From the NCBI GenBank assembly GCA_031772625.1, contig CM062804.1:1017952514-1018016513 (forward strand): a DNA stretch of 64,000 nucleotides, in the 5' to 3' direction. Position numbers and translations under genes: made by a program. Below are positions 12,238-22,814 of this stretch, piece after piece. Numbering within the stretch: position 1 is the stretch's first letter; every line of letters begins with the position of its first letter. Under the pieces are notes generated by a model. That model ran no database searches. It was given only the letters and a program-made list of their open reading frames with translations, and was not told the DNA's origin. This stretch comes from Pinus tabuliformis (Eukaryota; Streptophyta; Pinopsida; Pinales; Pinaceae).

Positions 12238-12484
12238 TGCCACGTTGATACTAAGAAAACACTGCTGCAAATTCAAATTCCACCAGCTCCAAACTCAACC
12301 GCCTCGGATCTAAGATTCTTGAGAACAAAGTATTTCTTGTACAGAGATTGACTGTATGGGCTTTTACTGGATAGCTCACCTTCCAAAGGAAGGATGAATC
12401 CAGAGGCTACCTGGCCCGATTACAAACTCTGCGTGAAGAAATAAGATGTAAACACTTTCTGAATAATAGATCTGATGATCAACA

Positions 12485-12496
12485 GCTCTGATACCA
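12485..12496 (-). other. Copia primer-binding site (initiator Met tRNA)
   Basis: The complement reads TGGTATCAGAGC, the classic match to the 3' end of plant initiator methionine tRNA. It touches the 5' LTR without a gap. Confidence 0.92.
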
Positions 12497-13626
12497 TGTA
12501 GAAATTTTGAATAATAACACTTATTCATAGATATTATCCTGATTATACACTATTGCGGAATACATGCACAATACATAATCTCCTCTACGTTGATCATCAA
12601 TTGAGTAGCATTAAAAACAATGAAACATCAATCGCATGCACACATTAACACAACATGTAACTCGTGGAAAGCTTACAGTTGAAAACCCCACACTATCTGT
12701 ATATTAATGATTGAGAACATGTAACAATACATAGTACAATACTCCTCACAAGTTCTCAGTACTATCTCCACCTGTTACACACAAAACTAGCTCAGATCCG
12801 AACAAGTCATAGGTTCAAATCTCCTCCGCTGCATTGCCTGCCTCCACTGCACAATGCTTGAGAATCACTCACGCTGGAAATCACATGAGCATAGGATATA
12901 ATGCTTGTATTGGCCCACATTGTGTAGTCTTCATTGGAATAACTCAATCCCTTTGATTGTGCAAGATCTCATGCACAACTATAGTCACAAATGATATCAA
13001 TCTCAACCTCTAACACCTGTCTTCACTGAACTGTACATGCACTGACATGTAACTGAGTTAACTAATGTATTCTTTAGTTGCTTTATGAGTTAAAAAAATC
13101 ATCACTAGTCTATTTGTAGTTAGACTAATTACAACTAGTTTAACCAAGTCAAATTGAACACAACTCCATCAACTCCACAATCAACTCCACCAAACTCAAC
13201 TGCTTGAGTTCTAACTGAAGTCCTGCATGCAATAGCTCAACTGACCCACAAAGAAAGCGTATTTCCTTCTGACAGCTGCATGTGCCACATCTGTAGCTCA
13301 AACTGAAGTGCTCCAAGAGGATAAGATAAAGTTTATAGTCTAAATATTATTATGAGACAATAATATTTGACTTTTCTATTTTTAGCCTAGCAATCTAAAA
13401 ATAGACTTTGATCACACCACTGTGAACTAGAAATAGAAGTCCATCTATTTTTCCCAACATGATCAATCATTCGTAAACAAAATCCTGCAACTCATAGACC
13501 ATGATCCCTATGTCTAAAAATAGACATAGTCTAAAAATAGACTTTGCACCATAATTTGCCTATGGGCCCACTTAGTGAAGGCGACTCCTTTCCACTAAGT
13601 TCCATCATCTTGTTGCATTCTCAACA
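12497..13626 (-). repeat. Copia 5' LTR
   Basis: Partner of 7145-8274, same length. The minus strand starts TGTTGAGAATGC and ends at the primer site. The TATA-like position at about 12698 reads TATACAGATAG. Scattered substitutions between the two LTRs (several in the first 120 bases) indicate an old insertion. Confidence 0.93.
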
Positions 13627-14228
13627 TTGGTTTCACACTAAATTTATTTTAAGATGTAGCATCTGCCAGACTCTTGGTCAATTTACACACATTCCAAGCC
13701 AAGGCAAAAAATTTGTTTCGATTAGGGTTGAGGGGTATATAGGTTCACAAGCAGTATAGTCGTCAGAGTCTTAGTTTCATGTCTGGTGTTGCTTCATTGC
13801 TAGCAGGTGTGGAAAGTACCCCAGTGGAGTCACATAGGAACACAACCATGGCTTTACTACCAGTGAGCCTGGTCAGTTCCCTAGCGGAGTTACTTGCATC
13901 ACTTCCCTGCGCAGGAAGCCTTTCTCTTCTTTTACCTTTTTCATTTTTTTCATTTTGAATTTTTTGACTTTTCATTTTTTATTTTTTTTATCTTTTTCCA
14001 TTTTCACTGTGCATAGCACTTATTCATTTCAGAGGCAGAAGAGGGATCCCAACTGATTGAGAGTATAGGATATTGTTCCAGCAGAGAAGTAGTTTATTGT
14101 ATCTTTGACGTGCCTATTAAAGTTTTCCCCTTCACCTTACTCTACTTGACTGAGTTGACAAGGGTTAACCCAAAAACAATCAACTAGAGAGGGTGACACT
14201 AGTTAGCGCGCAAGTGTTGTGTTTACAT
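13627..14228 (-). repeat. R LTR1, second part
   Basis: Continues the R repeat interrupted by copia and aligns with about 60013-60613 (TTGGTTTCACACTAA, AGCAGTATAGTCGTCAGAG, GAGTTGACAAGGGTTAACCC). The minus strand is A/T-poor in coding sense; nothing is encoded. It contains a T-rich low-complexity run at 13925-14000. It ends at the E1 insertion, whose left target copy is TACAT at 14224-14228. Confidence 0.7.
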
Positions 14229-15380
14229 TGTTATCACTAAGAATTTTCTCTAGAAATTATCAGAAGAAAGAAAATGACCGAGGTAACCACAAACCAACTT
14301 TTAAGCATAGGCTCTAGCCAATCTATGGTTCAGAGAGGACTCTCTCTATATGATTTAGCTTTGTTTGCTGGGATTTCAGGCTAGTTCTGAATGTTCAGGG
14401 GGGTTTTTGATTTGTTCTAAAAATTGGATGGTGGAATCCTTAAAATAGATGGATCGAATGATGTCTTTGGACCATTGGGCTATGGAGTCAGTAGAAGGGT
14501 AGCAGAACTGGAATTAACTCACTAGAGTGTTCAAAGGGTAAGATAGCAGAGTACAGTGCAAGTCTTTGGGCTAGAGGGGTGAAAAGGTCTTAACCAGGTG
14601 AGAGGGAAATTAAGAATTCTCAGACCAAGATTAAAACAAGGAACAAAGGATAATAAAAAACAAAGGGCAATTAAGAATCATTTGCTATAGATTACACAGA
14701 GATAACCTGAACTAAGGAGAAATTAAGAATTCCTTAACTTAGATAATCAGCAAAAAACAAATAGTTAAAACAGAGTGTAATTAAGCAAATTATGAGGTAT
14801 CATTCCATGTTATAACATTCAGATTAAGATATACATTAAAGATTATGGAATTTTTTTTAAGAAAAATGACAACAACATGAGAAAATACTTGTCTGCACTT
14901 CGCTCTACACATGAATCCTATGAAATATCTTGTCTTTATTCATCAATCCAACTTGCTGGTCCAATAAGTGATACAATAGCTTTACAATCTTTTGATCAAG
15001 AAGTATATATAAATGTCTAAGAATCCACCCTACATACTTCGAATTGTGAAGTATTTATACAAAAATTATTACAAAATATCTCAAACTAACTTGCGATTTA
15101 ATCTAGGAAATACAAATATCTTCTTGCAAGAGGATAGAGATAGTTTTTGAACTACTTTCACGATGTCCCTTTTATTGTGGTGTTGCTGGCCTTTATAGTT
15201 TGGTTTATATCCCTTTATGTTGGCTTGTTGTTGTGGTATTTTACGTTGGAATATTCTTTAACTTTTAACTTTCACCTGATACTCTTTGACACTGATACAC
15301 TTTGGCATGCTAACTTGTTTTCATCTATTTACCTGGTTGTTCTACTTTTACTGTACAGTAACCTTTTTACTGTAAATTTC
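14229..15380 (-). repeat. E1 3' terminal region, LTR-like
   Basis: Shares words with the E2 3' end (51478 leftwards, reverse complement) and the solo LTR at 61316: TGTTATCAC at the tip, GAGGTAACCAC...AAACCAA, GGCTCTAGCCAATCT, CCATTGGGCTATGGAGTCA. A minus-strand TATA-like TGTATAAATAC at about 15048-15060 suggests a promoter, as in an LTR. No coding sequence seen. Confidence 0.6.
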
Positions 15381-16437
15381 TTACAGTAAATCAGTCATCT
15401 TTTCCCACCATTTATCATCAGGTAACTTGACATTCATCATTCGCCTATATATCTCATCAGCCTTGGTATACTTGGCAAAATTGGGCTTGGTGATGAACAA
15501 GTGTTTTATCTCATGTTGGAGAAAAAACAAGTTTTCAAATGTATTATACAAAACTTTGCCTGTTGGTAGTGCTTTTATTGCTGAAGTGCTAGCTTGTTCT
15601 TTAGCAAACTGCCTGAGTCTTTTATCATAGTCCTGTTGTGTCATAAGTTTTTCATTAATGACCAATGGACTGGGCAATACTTTCTCCCTCAAAATTTGGA
15701 ACTTAGCCATGAATCTATCAATGGCTACCTGCATGTTCTGGCACTTTTCTTCTAAGTTTAGCATTAGTGTTCTCTTGGAAAGGACCTTCCTTATTTCCAA
15801 AATGGTTTCAGTTCTGTTTTCTATATCCAACTCATGAAGTTCATACATGTTTTTGCTGTTAAGGAAGTGGATGAGTCTATTGGCATCCTCAGGCATGTCT
15901 CCCAATTCCTCCTTGACTTTTTGGATAACTTCTGTAGCTATCTTTATCAATTCTGTTTGCTCAAAAATAACTTGAATAGATGGCCAAATATCCTTGACAG
16001 AGTCAATGATATTGGCCCATAATAGTTCCTTGGCTTGTCCAAGGGGTTTCTCTAATGTTAGGTCTTTCTCCATAGCTTTGACTCTTTCACTCATTCTATT
16101 GGCCTTTTGTGCCTCTTCCTTTTGCATATATTGGGCAAGTTTGTAGTCAGTTTCTAAACTTTCCACCTTTTCTCTTAGTTTGTTCATTTTTGTAGCTTGA
16201 CATTTCATTCATGGCTCTGATTAATTTGTCTGCCTCTTCTTCTGATGTACCTGCTATTGTAGACTCTGTTGTGGCAGATGGAGTTGTAGGTGCTAGTGTG
16301 GAAGGGACTATTGTAAATACTGTTGGGATGACATTTGTCGATGTAGCGGCAACATCACTTTGCATCAATTGAATTAAAGTGTCTAGTTCTTTCTCTATCT
16401 CCTTCAAATGATCATTAAGTTTTAGGACCAAGTCCAT
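15381..16437 (-). pseudogene. E1 long frame, coiled-coil and C-terminal helical domain
   Basis: Two overlapping frames (16437-16147 and 16208-15381) form the C-terminal third of the E-family protein. A Lys/Glu-rich coiled coil (KMNKLREKVESLETDYK) leads into a helical domain with LLWANIIDSVKDIWPSIQVI, MPEDANRLIHFLN, LEEKCQNMQVAIDRFMAKF, FENLFFLQHEIKHLF and the terminus DDKWWEKMTDLL. E2 at 49272-50285 carries the same landmarks (LWTNIGQSLTDIWKSIQII, MPEQANRLIQFLN, LERKCQDMQVEINAF, LENLFFIEHEVRHLF, DDQWWQSMLEIL). A frameshift joins the two frames. No enzymatic motif is visible; function unknown. Confidence 0.75.
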
Positions 16438-17284
16438 GAACTCTTTATATCTAGTTTGGCTCTCTAAGACTTCAAGTGTTTGAGGATGTTGCAGCTAGGG
16501 TATTTTTAATTTCTTCTTAAGTGCAATGATATCATCATTCTCTCTTTTAATCAGCTGCTTTGTAGCTTTAATATCTTTGGGATCATGTCCCAACTCAATA
16601 ACTAAGTCTTCCAAAGACTTAATATTGGTATCCTTGGCCTATGAGGAGGATTTCTCCAACTAAAACTGTGCCGAGATGTTGGTCAATGAACTTCGTAGCT
16701 ATTGGGAATCTATGGCTTTACCTGTAAGGGTGGGTATATCATCTCTCTAACTTGTTTATGCATTTTTATTTGGTATATGGGATGAATATCCCTTGCCAAT
16801 ACTTCAAAGTCAACCCCCTTGAAGTGTGATGATGTCTTGGGCTACTGTGTTGTAGGTTTGGTAAAGGACATTTGAAGCTTTCCCTCCTTGATGTTAAAAG
16901 CTAACATCAGCGTTGTTTGATTTGTGGGAGTGAGTTTTAGATATTGAGCATATGTCTGAGCTTTGAGCTTCTCATTTCTTTATATTTTATATCCTTATCC
17001 TTATCAACAGGTCTACTGAATGAGGATACCTCTACACTTAGCTGTCTTTCCAAGATCTGGGTCTATGACGTAAATGGCCCCTGTGTTTCCTTAGATAGTG
17101 TTGTGCCTTTACTTCTATCTAGCTTAGTATCTGTTATTTCTACTAAGCCTTTTGTGCCTTCCTACTCTGTAACAAGATTTAGCCTAGGCCTTTTGCTCTA
17201 ACTGGTCTCATACTATATATTTGATGTGCCCATTCCTGAACTTGAGGGTTCCTCCCTGGTCCTTTTGGGGTTCTTTTCCTCATT
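16438..17284 (-). pseudogene. E1 long frame, degraded low-complexity middle
   Basis: Fragments in shifting frames with many stops: a basic/Ser-rich stretch (NPKRTREEPSSSGMGTS, then SKRPRLNL) corresponding to GRKRDREETTPVSG and AKRQRVDP in E2. These short basic runs look like nuclear localisation signals in both copies. The segment between is the coiled-coil equivalent of E2 48697-49268 but is too decayed to read continuously. Confidence 0.55.
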
Positions 17285-18118
17285 CTAAGGAGTCTGCATG
17301 ATAGGAGGGGTGGTCATGGCTGGCTCTTTCTGTTCAGGTACCTGTAGAAACGATCTCTCATCAAACTGTCTTTCTAAGTCACATAAGGAATTATGTACAT
17401 CTACCTTTGTATTATCTTTGTCTACAAGAGTGTTTTCCACCCACTCAGATTGATTTGCATATCTTTCTATCTCTGGTATGGGGTGGTGAATATAAGGTCC
17501 CAACTTGGCCTTTTTTCTCAATCTGGTCATAAATTCTTGAGGGTCATACCTCCACATGAAACTCATTTGGAACTTCATTTGCTGCAAAATTTGGTCTGCC
17601 TCCTTCCCTACCTCTCTAGAATTGCAGATGAAGGGGCCTAATTGGTTTTTTACTTTGAATTGTGATCTTTTCTTGGCCGAGACAAAATTTATCTCATCAG
17701 AGTTCATTATTTGTCTATAGTACTCTAGAGAAAATAACCTCATGGGGAGGTACTTGGGTAGTTTATATGGTGCAAGCTGGCAACCATAAATCCTTATCTC
17801 TGTGTGGTTTTGGTAAAGGTACCAATCTCCCACTTTGCTTTGTTTAGACAACTGAAGGACCCTTTTGATCTCTGGACTTATCCTGGGTGGAGGGCTTCCT
17901 TTTAGCATAGTCATGACTGGATGAACAAAAGAATCTATGAAATCTGAATAGGTATATGGTGAGTCATACTTATGGAATAGTGGGGTCCAAAAAATGACAA
18001 ACCTGGGCTGGCCTTTGGTATCCAGCTTCTGGAGGGGAAAAGGAAATCTATTTGGCTGATAATATAAGAACATATGGTAGAGGACAGATGAGTATTTGAA
18101 CACTCTTTCATTGTTCAT
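17285..18118 (-). pseudogene. E1 long frame, central globular part
   Basis: A 277-codon frame with MNNERVFKYSS at its start, then FPFPLQKLDTKGQPRFVIFW, SDFIDSFVHPVMTMLKGSPP, KVGDWYLYQNHTEIRIYG, YKLPKYLPMRLFSLEYYRQI and KNQLGPFICN. E2 carries the counterparts NWMLKEKGG, EFIDLFIHSVSSLLMRTPPP, KIGDWYFYQNHIEIKIYG, YKLPKYVPVRLFSLEYFRKF and RNQLGPFIIN. The pairing of these blocks in two independently inserted copies shows that this was a real protein. No known domain is recognised with confidence. Confidence 0.7.
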
Positions 18119-18267
18119 CCTGGTGAACTATTCATGCATTCTCTCAGCTATGAACTCAGCATAATTGTACACAATAGCAGGAGGTTGTCCTAGGGTATAG
18201 ATTGACATGAAGGCCAGGAAAAGTTCATCAAAAAATTCATCAGCGGAGTAGCCTAGGACACATGATA

Positions 18268-18813
18268 TCATGGTGATGATTTGTTTTCCCCTTTTAGAGA
18301 ACATGGCATAAAGATATTGTGGGGGGGGGGGGGGGGGATTTTAGGAATGTACTGCTCTTCAACAATGAAATCTTGGAATAATTGGGCCAATCTAGAGGGA
18401 CTTAACTTGGAATATTGGTCTAACAAATCTCCAATTGAGAGTGGAGTCAGGTTTGGTCCTGGTTGGAGTTGTAACATTTCATTGATGGATTCAGCTGTGA
18501 TAGTAAACAACACCTTTTGGTCATGACACATTATGGCTCTATGGCTAGGGATGTAGTATGCATGACACATATGGACAATTTCTGGGAAGATATGTACTTG
18601 GGGGAACTGACATTTGGGCAAATTTGACTTCCAAAGGCCAATATCATTAGCATGGTTGAGGTATTTTTCCCTACTTAAATAATGGATTTTAAGCAGGTGG
18701 CCCTGGGTAGATGCATCCTTAATTTGGAAATCCTTGTCAGCTAAGGGAAGGTGGTCGAGGTCCAAATCGAGAGTTGTGATAGGTCTAATGTCCAGGGCAA
18801 TAGGGGCAGCCAT
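18268..18813 (-). pseudogene. E1 long frame, N-terminal domain
   Basis: Starts MAAPIALDIRPITTLDLDLD, with PLADKDFQIKD near residue 25, LWKSNLPKCQFPQVHIFPEI, and IMCHDQKVLFTITAESINEM about residue 115. The E2 N-terminus is its equivalent (MEAPVALNVAPLNAPHKELE, PLADRDFQIQD). The block FTITAESINEMLQLQPGPN recalls the conserved segment of Athila-type downstream proteins (a fold usually annotated putative plant transposon protein), by memory and not searched. The frame then meets a run of 17 G that encodes Pro and marks a frame loss. 18119-18267 continues the protein in broken frames (YAEFIAERMHE). Confidence 0.7.
18321..18337. repeat. G17 homopolymer run
   Basis: Seventeen consecutive G on the plus strand inside the E1 coding region. 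It could be real slippage or an assembly artefact; its length decides whether the flanking frame is kept. Confidence 0.9.
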
Positions 18814-20889
18814 TATTCAGTTCTTGTGGATTTGAATTAGGCTCTGGGGGTTTATTCAAAGGTTTTAAATGGAAATTGGAAACTTATTAGAGGGTTTGGC
18901 CGCAGGTTTTCAAATTTAAGGTATTTTTCAATTAATTTTACTTAATAAAAATACTTGACAGGTTGAACGTTTCCAAATTTGAATAGGGAGTGGTATTCTA
19001 TGGTGAAATACTTGGAATTGGGCGAATTGGCTTCAAGTTGATGGTTAATGGTAGTTGCATAGGTTTAAATGATTTTGTTACAGAATGAGAGGTCAGTTGG
19101 GTTGTCTGCAACATCTTCTGGAGAAAATTTGGAGGTTTGTTGGCAAGTGTGGCATTTGCAGGAGTCACAAAGGTTTTCAGAGTTTACAGGAAAAATGAGT
19201 GAAAAAGGGCGAAAAGAGGGCTGCTCGGCTTTTTATAGAAAAACAATTACTTTTGGTAGGTTCATTTATGAATGAACAGTTGGTAGTTTTTTTGGTTAAG
19301 CAGGGAAGCAGTATTGGAGGGTCATCACACTGCTTTTGTGGCATGGACAGTTTTTAGGGGGGGTCACCTGATCTACTTTAGAGTGCGACACGTAGCATTC
19401 GGGGGGTCGGCAAAAACTGCTTTATTGGGCGGGTAAAGGTTGGCGATTGGGTTCGGCCGATATGGCTGTAGGCCATTGGATGAGGGGGGTGATGATCAAA
19501 TAGGAGTCGGGTGAGGGAATTGCACGGGGGATAAAGCAAAGGCTTTCGAGGGGGGCCATAGCTTTAATATTTGACGGTATGGGATTAGTTTAGGATTTAA
19601 TCATTGGATTAGCAGATCGGGCGCTGCTTAATGACAAGATTAGGCGATCGGGTGGGGTTAAATGCCAGGATTAATAAATTTTGTCGAGATATAGGGTAAA
19701 GTGTATAGTTTATAACTAAACTAGGGGTTGGGTTATTTATATAAAGGAATTAATTAATACGGGATAATGGAATTTTGGGGATTATATAATAAAATTAAAA
19801 ATTAACATGAAGTGAACGAGCGGAGTGGGTAATATCCCTTAAGCATAATTTAACATGTAATATTTGCACGCATATGGTCTATACTTAGGATAAAAGGTTT
19901 TTTTTGGGTTTTTGGGTGAAAAGGGATTTACATGGAGTTGTTTTTTTTTTTCCTAAGCAAAATAGTTTAACCATAGGAAAAGGGGGTTTTATTAGGGAAA
20001 TGAAGGGGGAATGGATTTTATGAAGGGGATTCTAGAAATTGTGTCCATAAGTCATTAAGCTGAGGGTTTGGTCCCACCAATAGTCAAAGAAATGCTCTGA
20101 GCTTGTTTGACTTAAAGGATTTAAGTACTTAGAACTTATTTATGGGAAATTAGTAAGTAGACAGGTGAAATCACTAAGGGGATGTTAAATGAACCAAGTT
20201 GTAAACCATTGTCCTTGCTTTGTTTACTACTTATGCACATTTGAAAGATATATTTAAACATGACATAAGTGCTTTTGTGTAATCACTTGATATTTCTGCA
20301 ACCTTTCTTCTACTTACCCATTTATTTACCCTACCATTTTTTCTTCATTTTATTTGGGTGCATTTTAGGTTAGCAAACCCTTATCAATCCTTTTCTTTTA
20401 AAAAGTAGACTATCTAATTCTAACCTTATATCATCCAAGGGCTCAGATTAAACTGATGAGCTCCTTTTATTTTCTCTACCTATCTAATGATCTGCCAGGA
20501 TTACACTGTTTGGTCAGATTTTATTCTCTAACTATAAACATAAAATTCAAAGCATGGTATAATCAAGATTAAACAGTTTGATTACCATGGATTGTGGCAT
20601 GAATAACAAGCTGCACACAATCCTTAATATGCATAAAAGTAAATAGTTGTGGAATTTTCACTTGCACACTTTCATGGTCCTTTTTTGTTTTTGGGGTTCA
20701 TATATCTTAATTTTTTGACCTTTTCTCATTCTTTTTGTCCTTTGATTTTTCTTTTAGGACATACCCTCTTTACATTTTTAAAATTTTTAATATGGAAAAC
20801 ATTTGTAGAAAGCAAAGGTATGTACAATATTAAAAGGCTTAACTTTAGTCATTCAAAATTATGACTCCTATTGGTATAAGAACCTAACA
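18814..20889 (-). repeat. E1 5' terminal leader
   Basis: About 2.1 kb upstream of the E1 start codon, aligned in inverted orientation with 25421-27344 of E2: both begin TGTTA(G/T)G(T/C)TC(C/T)TATACCAATAGG and share AAAGAGGGTATG(T/C)CCTAAAAG and AAAAATCAAAG(G/A)(G/A)CAAAAAG. A minus-strand TATA-like TTATATAATCC lies near 19780-19795. GC-skewed and homopolymer-rich, non-coding. Confidence 0.65.
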
Positions 20890-20961
20890 TACACCAAGGT
20901 TCACTTCGAAGAGTATGTATTTTCCTTCGATGTATCATGGAATAAGAGTAACAAGTTCATC

Positions 20962-22521
20962 CTACAGAGGCAAGATGACAGATAACCAAGTAGTGATAGT
21001 TGTACAAACCCTCTTGTACTTTACCCAACTCGTTTCATGAGTTACACATGGTTTCATGCGAACTAAGCTATGAACGAAATAAGTGAACGAACTAACAATC
21101 AACAAAGCAAAGAAAAAGCAGAAGTGAAAATGAAAGCGAAACAAGTAAACAAACAAGCAAGCAAACAAACCATGTAAGCAAACAAGCATGCAAGCAAAAA
21201 ACTGAAAGAAAACACTACTCCTACTCCTACACTAACGGTGCATGGGCTTGATCATGTGAAGTGATACTTCCAATGTAGCCACCGACGCATTGGTAGACCC
21301 ATGTGAGTGAAGGCTTGGTTTGCGAGTAACCCAGTTATACGAACCAACATATAAGAAAGATATGACAGTGAAGACAGCCACACTTTGTGTTTCAAAGTTC
21401 CCATGGGACATAAGTGAGTGCATGTGCATGACAGAAAGTCTGTGGACTTATCATGGTGCTATGTGACACTACATGCAATTGTGAAGCAAAAGTACACTCT
21501 TGACTGAGACATGCAAGCAAACGAAAGAAACAAAGATAACTTGAGTCACGCACAAGTGCTTGCAATGTAAGACTCCTCCAATGCATGAGAAATGGGATCG
21601 TGCAGTCTGAGTGGAGGAAGTGCGATCTATGTGTGAGATGGATCTTCAATACATACAGATGAGTGATGAGGAGCCTTGGGTGATTGAATAGTTTCATTAT
21701 CGGAAGTGAGACTAACCCTAAGAGAGTGAGGGCCTGACATAACCATCAGCTCGAGTTGAAGTGCCTCAATAATCTTGGGTGTCTCAGCTTCATCATTAGG
21801 TATATCATCATAAACCGATGGCTTCGAAAGATCAACTGTGATAGATTCATTATTGTGATAAAAAATGGAAGAAAATGGATTATGACCGCAACGATTAGAA
21901 AAATCAATGAATTCTTCAGGATCCTCATGATAAAAAATAATCAAATAGAGGGGTAGATGAAAAGAGAACGAACTCATCCTCTGTGTTTCCAGAAAAGACA
22001 GGTGAAGGATCAAGTGGATATTCAATGAATAACTTATCCTCTCTATTGTTGAATGATGGACTAGTATCCGGTGAGTCCTGTGAGTGATCAACAATGGGTG
22101 CATTTGTAGATGAAGACACACATACAAAATCATGGATGGCAAGTTCACCAAAGAAACCAGCAAGGAACAGAGGAGGCTCAGATGGAAGGGAGTCATCCTT
22201 CACTGAGTGTTGATGTTCATGCTCCCACTCATACTCTTCATGAATGACAACGCATGTTGGTTTTGCAACACCAACTCCATCAGTGGGTTGTTCTTCATTC
22301 ACAACAAGTGAAGAGTTCAGAATGGATGAACACAAGATATCATCATCCGGAGGAACACCTGAGTGTGAAGATGAAGGTCGAAGAAAAGAATGCATATGGG
22401 AACTCGAAGGACTAAAAACCAAATCTGCACGAAAATTGAGTGGAGTGATGTTGGGAGGGTGCGAAGAATGAACAGATGTGAAAACATGATCCTCAACATC
22501 ACTAGACGATGGTGGAACTGT
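20962..22521 (-). pseudogene. R-A second frame, acidic Ser/Asp/Pro-rich protein
   Basis: A long minus-strand reading region directly after Gag with several stops and shifts. It is low-complexity and acidic: HSFLRPSSSHSGVPPDDD, EEYEWEHEHQHSVKDDSLP, DHSQDSPDTSPSF, EDEFVLFSSTPLFD, then a more regular part (MVMSGPHSLRVSLTSDNE, QSPKAPHHSSVCIEDPSHT) and a C-terminal part with GLPMRRWLHWKYH. The same protein is read from R-B (63342-64000, then 60614-61315), where EDPLDPSSVFSGNIEDEF and MVMSGPRSLRFSLTSDHE match closely. Two copies conserving an acidic frame argue for past coding function; role unknown. The extreme C-terminus turns into a Phe/Leu/Cys-rich stretch that may be non-coding. Confidence 0.6.
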
Positions 22522-22814
22522 TTAATGAAAGGGAGGCGGAGAGTTCATTGAGACAGTGCCTGCTCCCGCATGGGATTGTGCAGTTCCATCAATGAAGAAG
22601 GTTGAGTGAGTTTTTACATCAAGCTTTCTCTTGGGACAGGAAAATTTCTTAAGGCAGGACTCAAACTGGTCCCAGAGATAAGAAAACTTCATCTGGCTCT
22701 TCGGAGATTGAAACTGTAAGTCACAGAAGCATTGCCTAAAATCAATAACGGATTCATGTGGAGCCCTCCGTTGCTATAACAGTTTCTGTTCAAGATGGTC
22801 TGGATCAAAATGAT
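22522..22814 (-). pseudogene. gag: R-A Gag, C-terminal part
   Basis: Continues the Gag frame interrupted by the chromovirus. From the insertion point it reads FDPDHLEQKLL, a stop, RRAPHESVIDFRQCFCDLQF, QMKFSYLWDQFESCLKKF, and ends with a stop at 22522-22524 after NSPPPFH. Words of the type APHESVIDF..CF.DLQFQ are usual for plant gypsy Gag capsid C-termini. The N-terminal half is at 55837-56192; the two halves meet in frame across the ATGAT target duplication. Confidence 0.75.

Larger units (their letters stand above)
7145..13626 (-). mobile_element. Near-complete Ty1/copia retrotransposon
   Basis: A 6.48-kb minus-strand element. Two 1130-bp LTRs (7145-8274 and 12497-13626) begin TG and end CA, with an initiator-Met primer site and a polypurine tract in the right places. 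Domain order gag, protease, integrase, reverse transcriptase, RNase H is the copia order. Flanks are TTAGT on the left and TTGGT on the right, a 5-bp target duplication with one change. The paralogous R copy at about 60005-60020 reads ...TAGCTCATCCTGGTTTCAC without the insert, which is an empty site. Several in-frame stops show it is no longer autonomous. Confidence 0.93.
14229..20889 (-). mobile_element. E1: non-autonomous element with one long gag/env-like frame
   Basis: A 6.66-kb minus-strand insert, starting TGTTAGGTTCTTATACCAAT at the right and ending ...CTTAGTGATAACA at the left. Flanks are TACAT (14224-14228) and TACAC (20890-20894); the R copy B has the uninterrupted site TTTACACCAAGG at 60608-60619. 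It has a 2.1-kb leader, one degenerate long coding region (18813-15381) and a 1.15-kb tail. No protease, polymerase or integrase is present. A second member (E2) is at 25421-51478. By eye its two ends are not direct repeats, so calling it an LTR element rests on the TG...CA termini, the 5-bp duplication and a related solo LTR at 61316-63336. Confidence 0.8.

Noticed and set aside
12485-12496. Possible tRNA-Met gene fragments at TGGTATCAGAGC sites (also 54387-54398)
   Set aside because: Only 12 bases match and they sit exactly at LTR edges; these are primer sites, not tRNA genes.
20649-21429. Phe/Leu-rich frames suggesting membrane proteins
   Set aside because: Poly-T and TTC-rich non-coding DNA at the E1 end and R internal end; the two R copies do not preserve the frames well.
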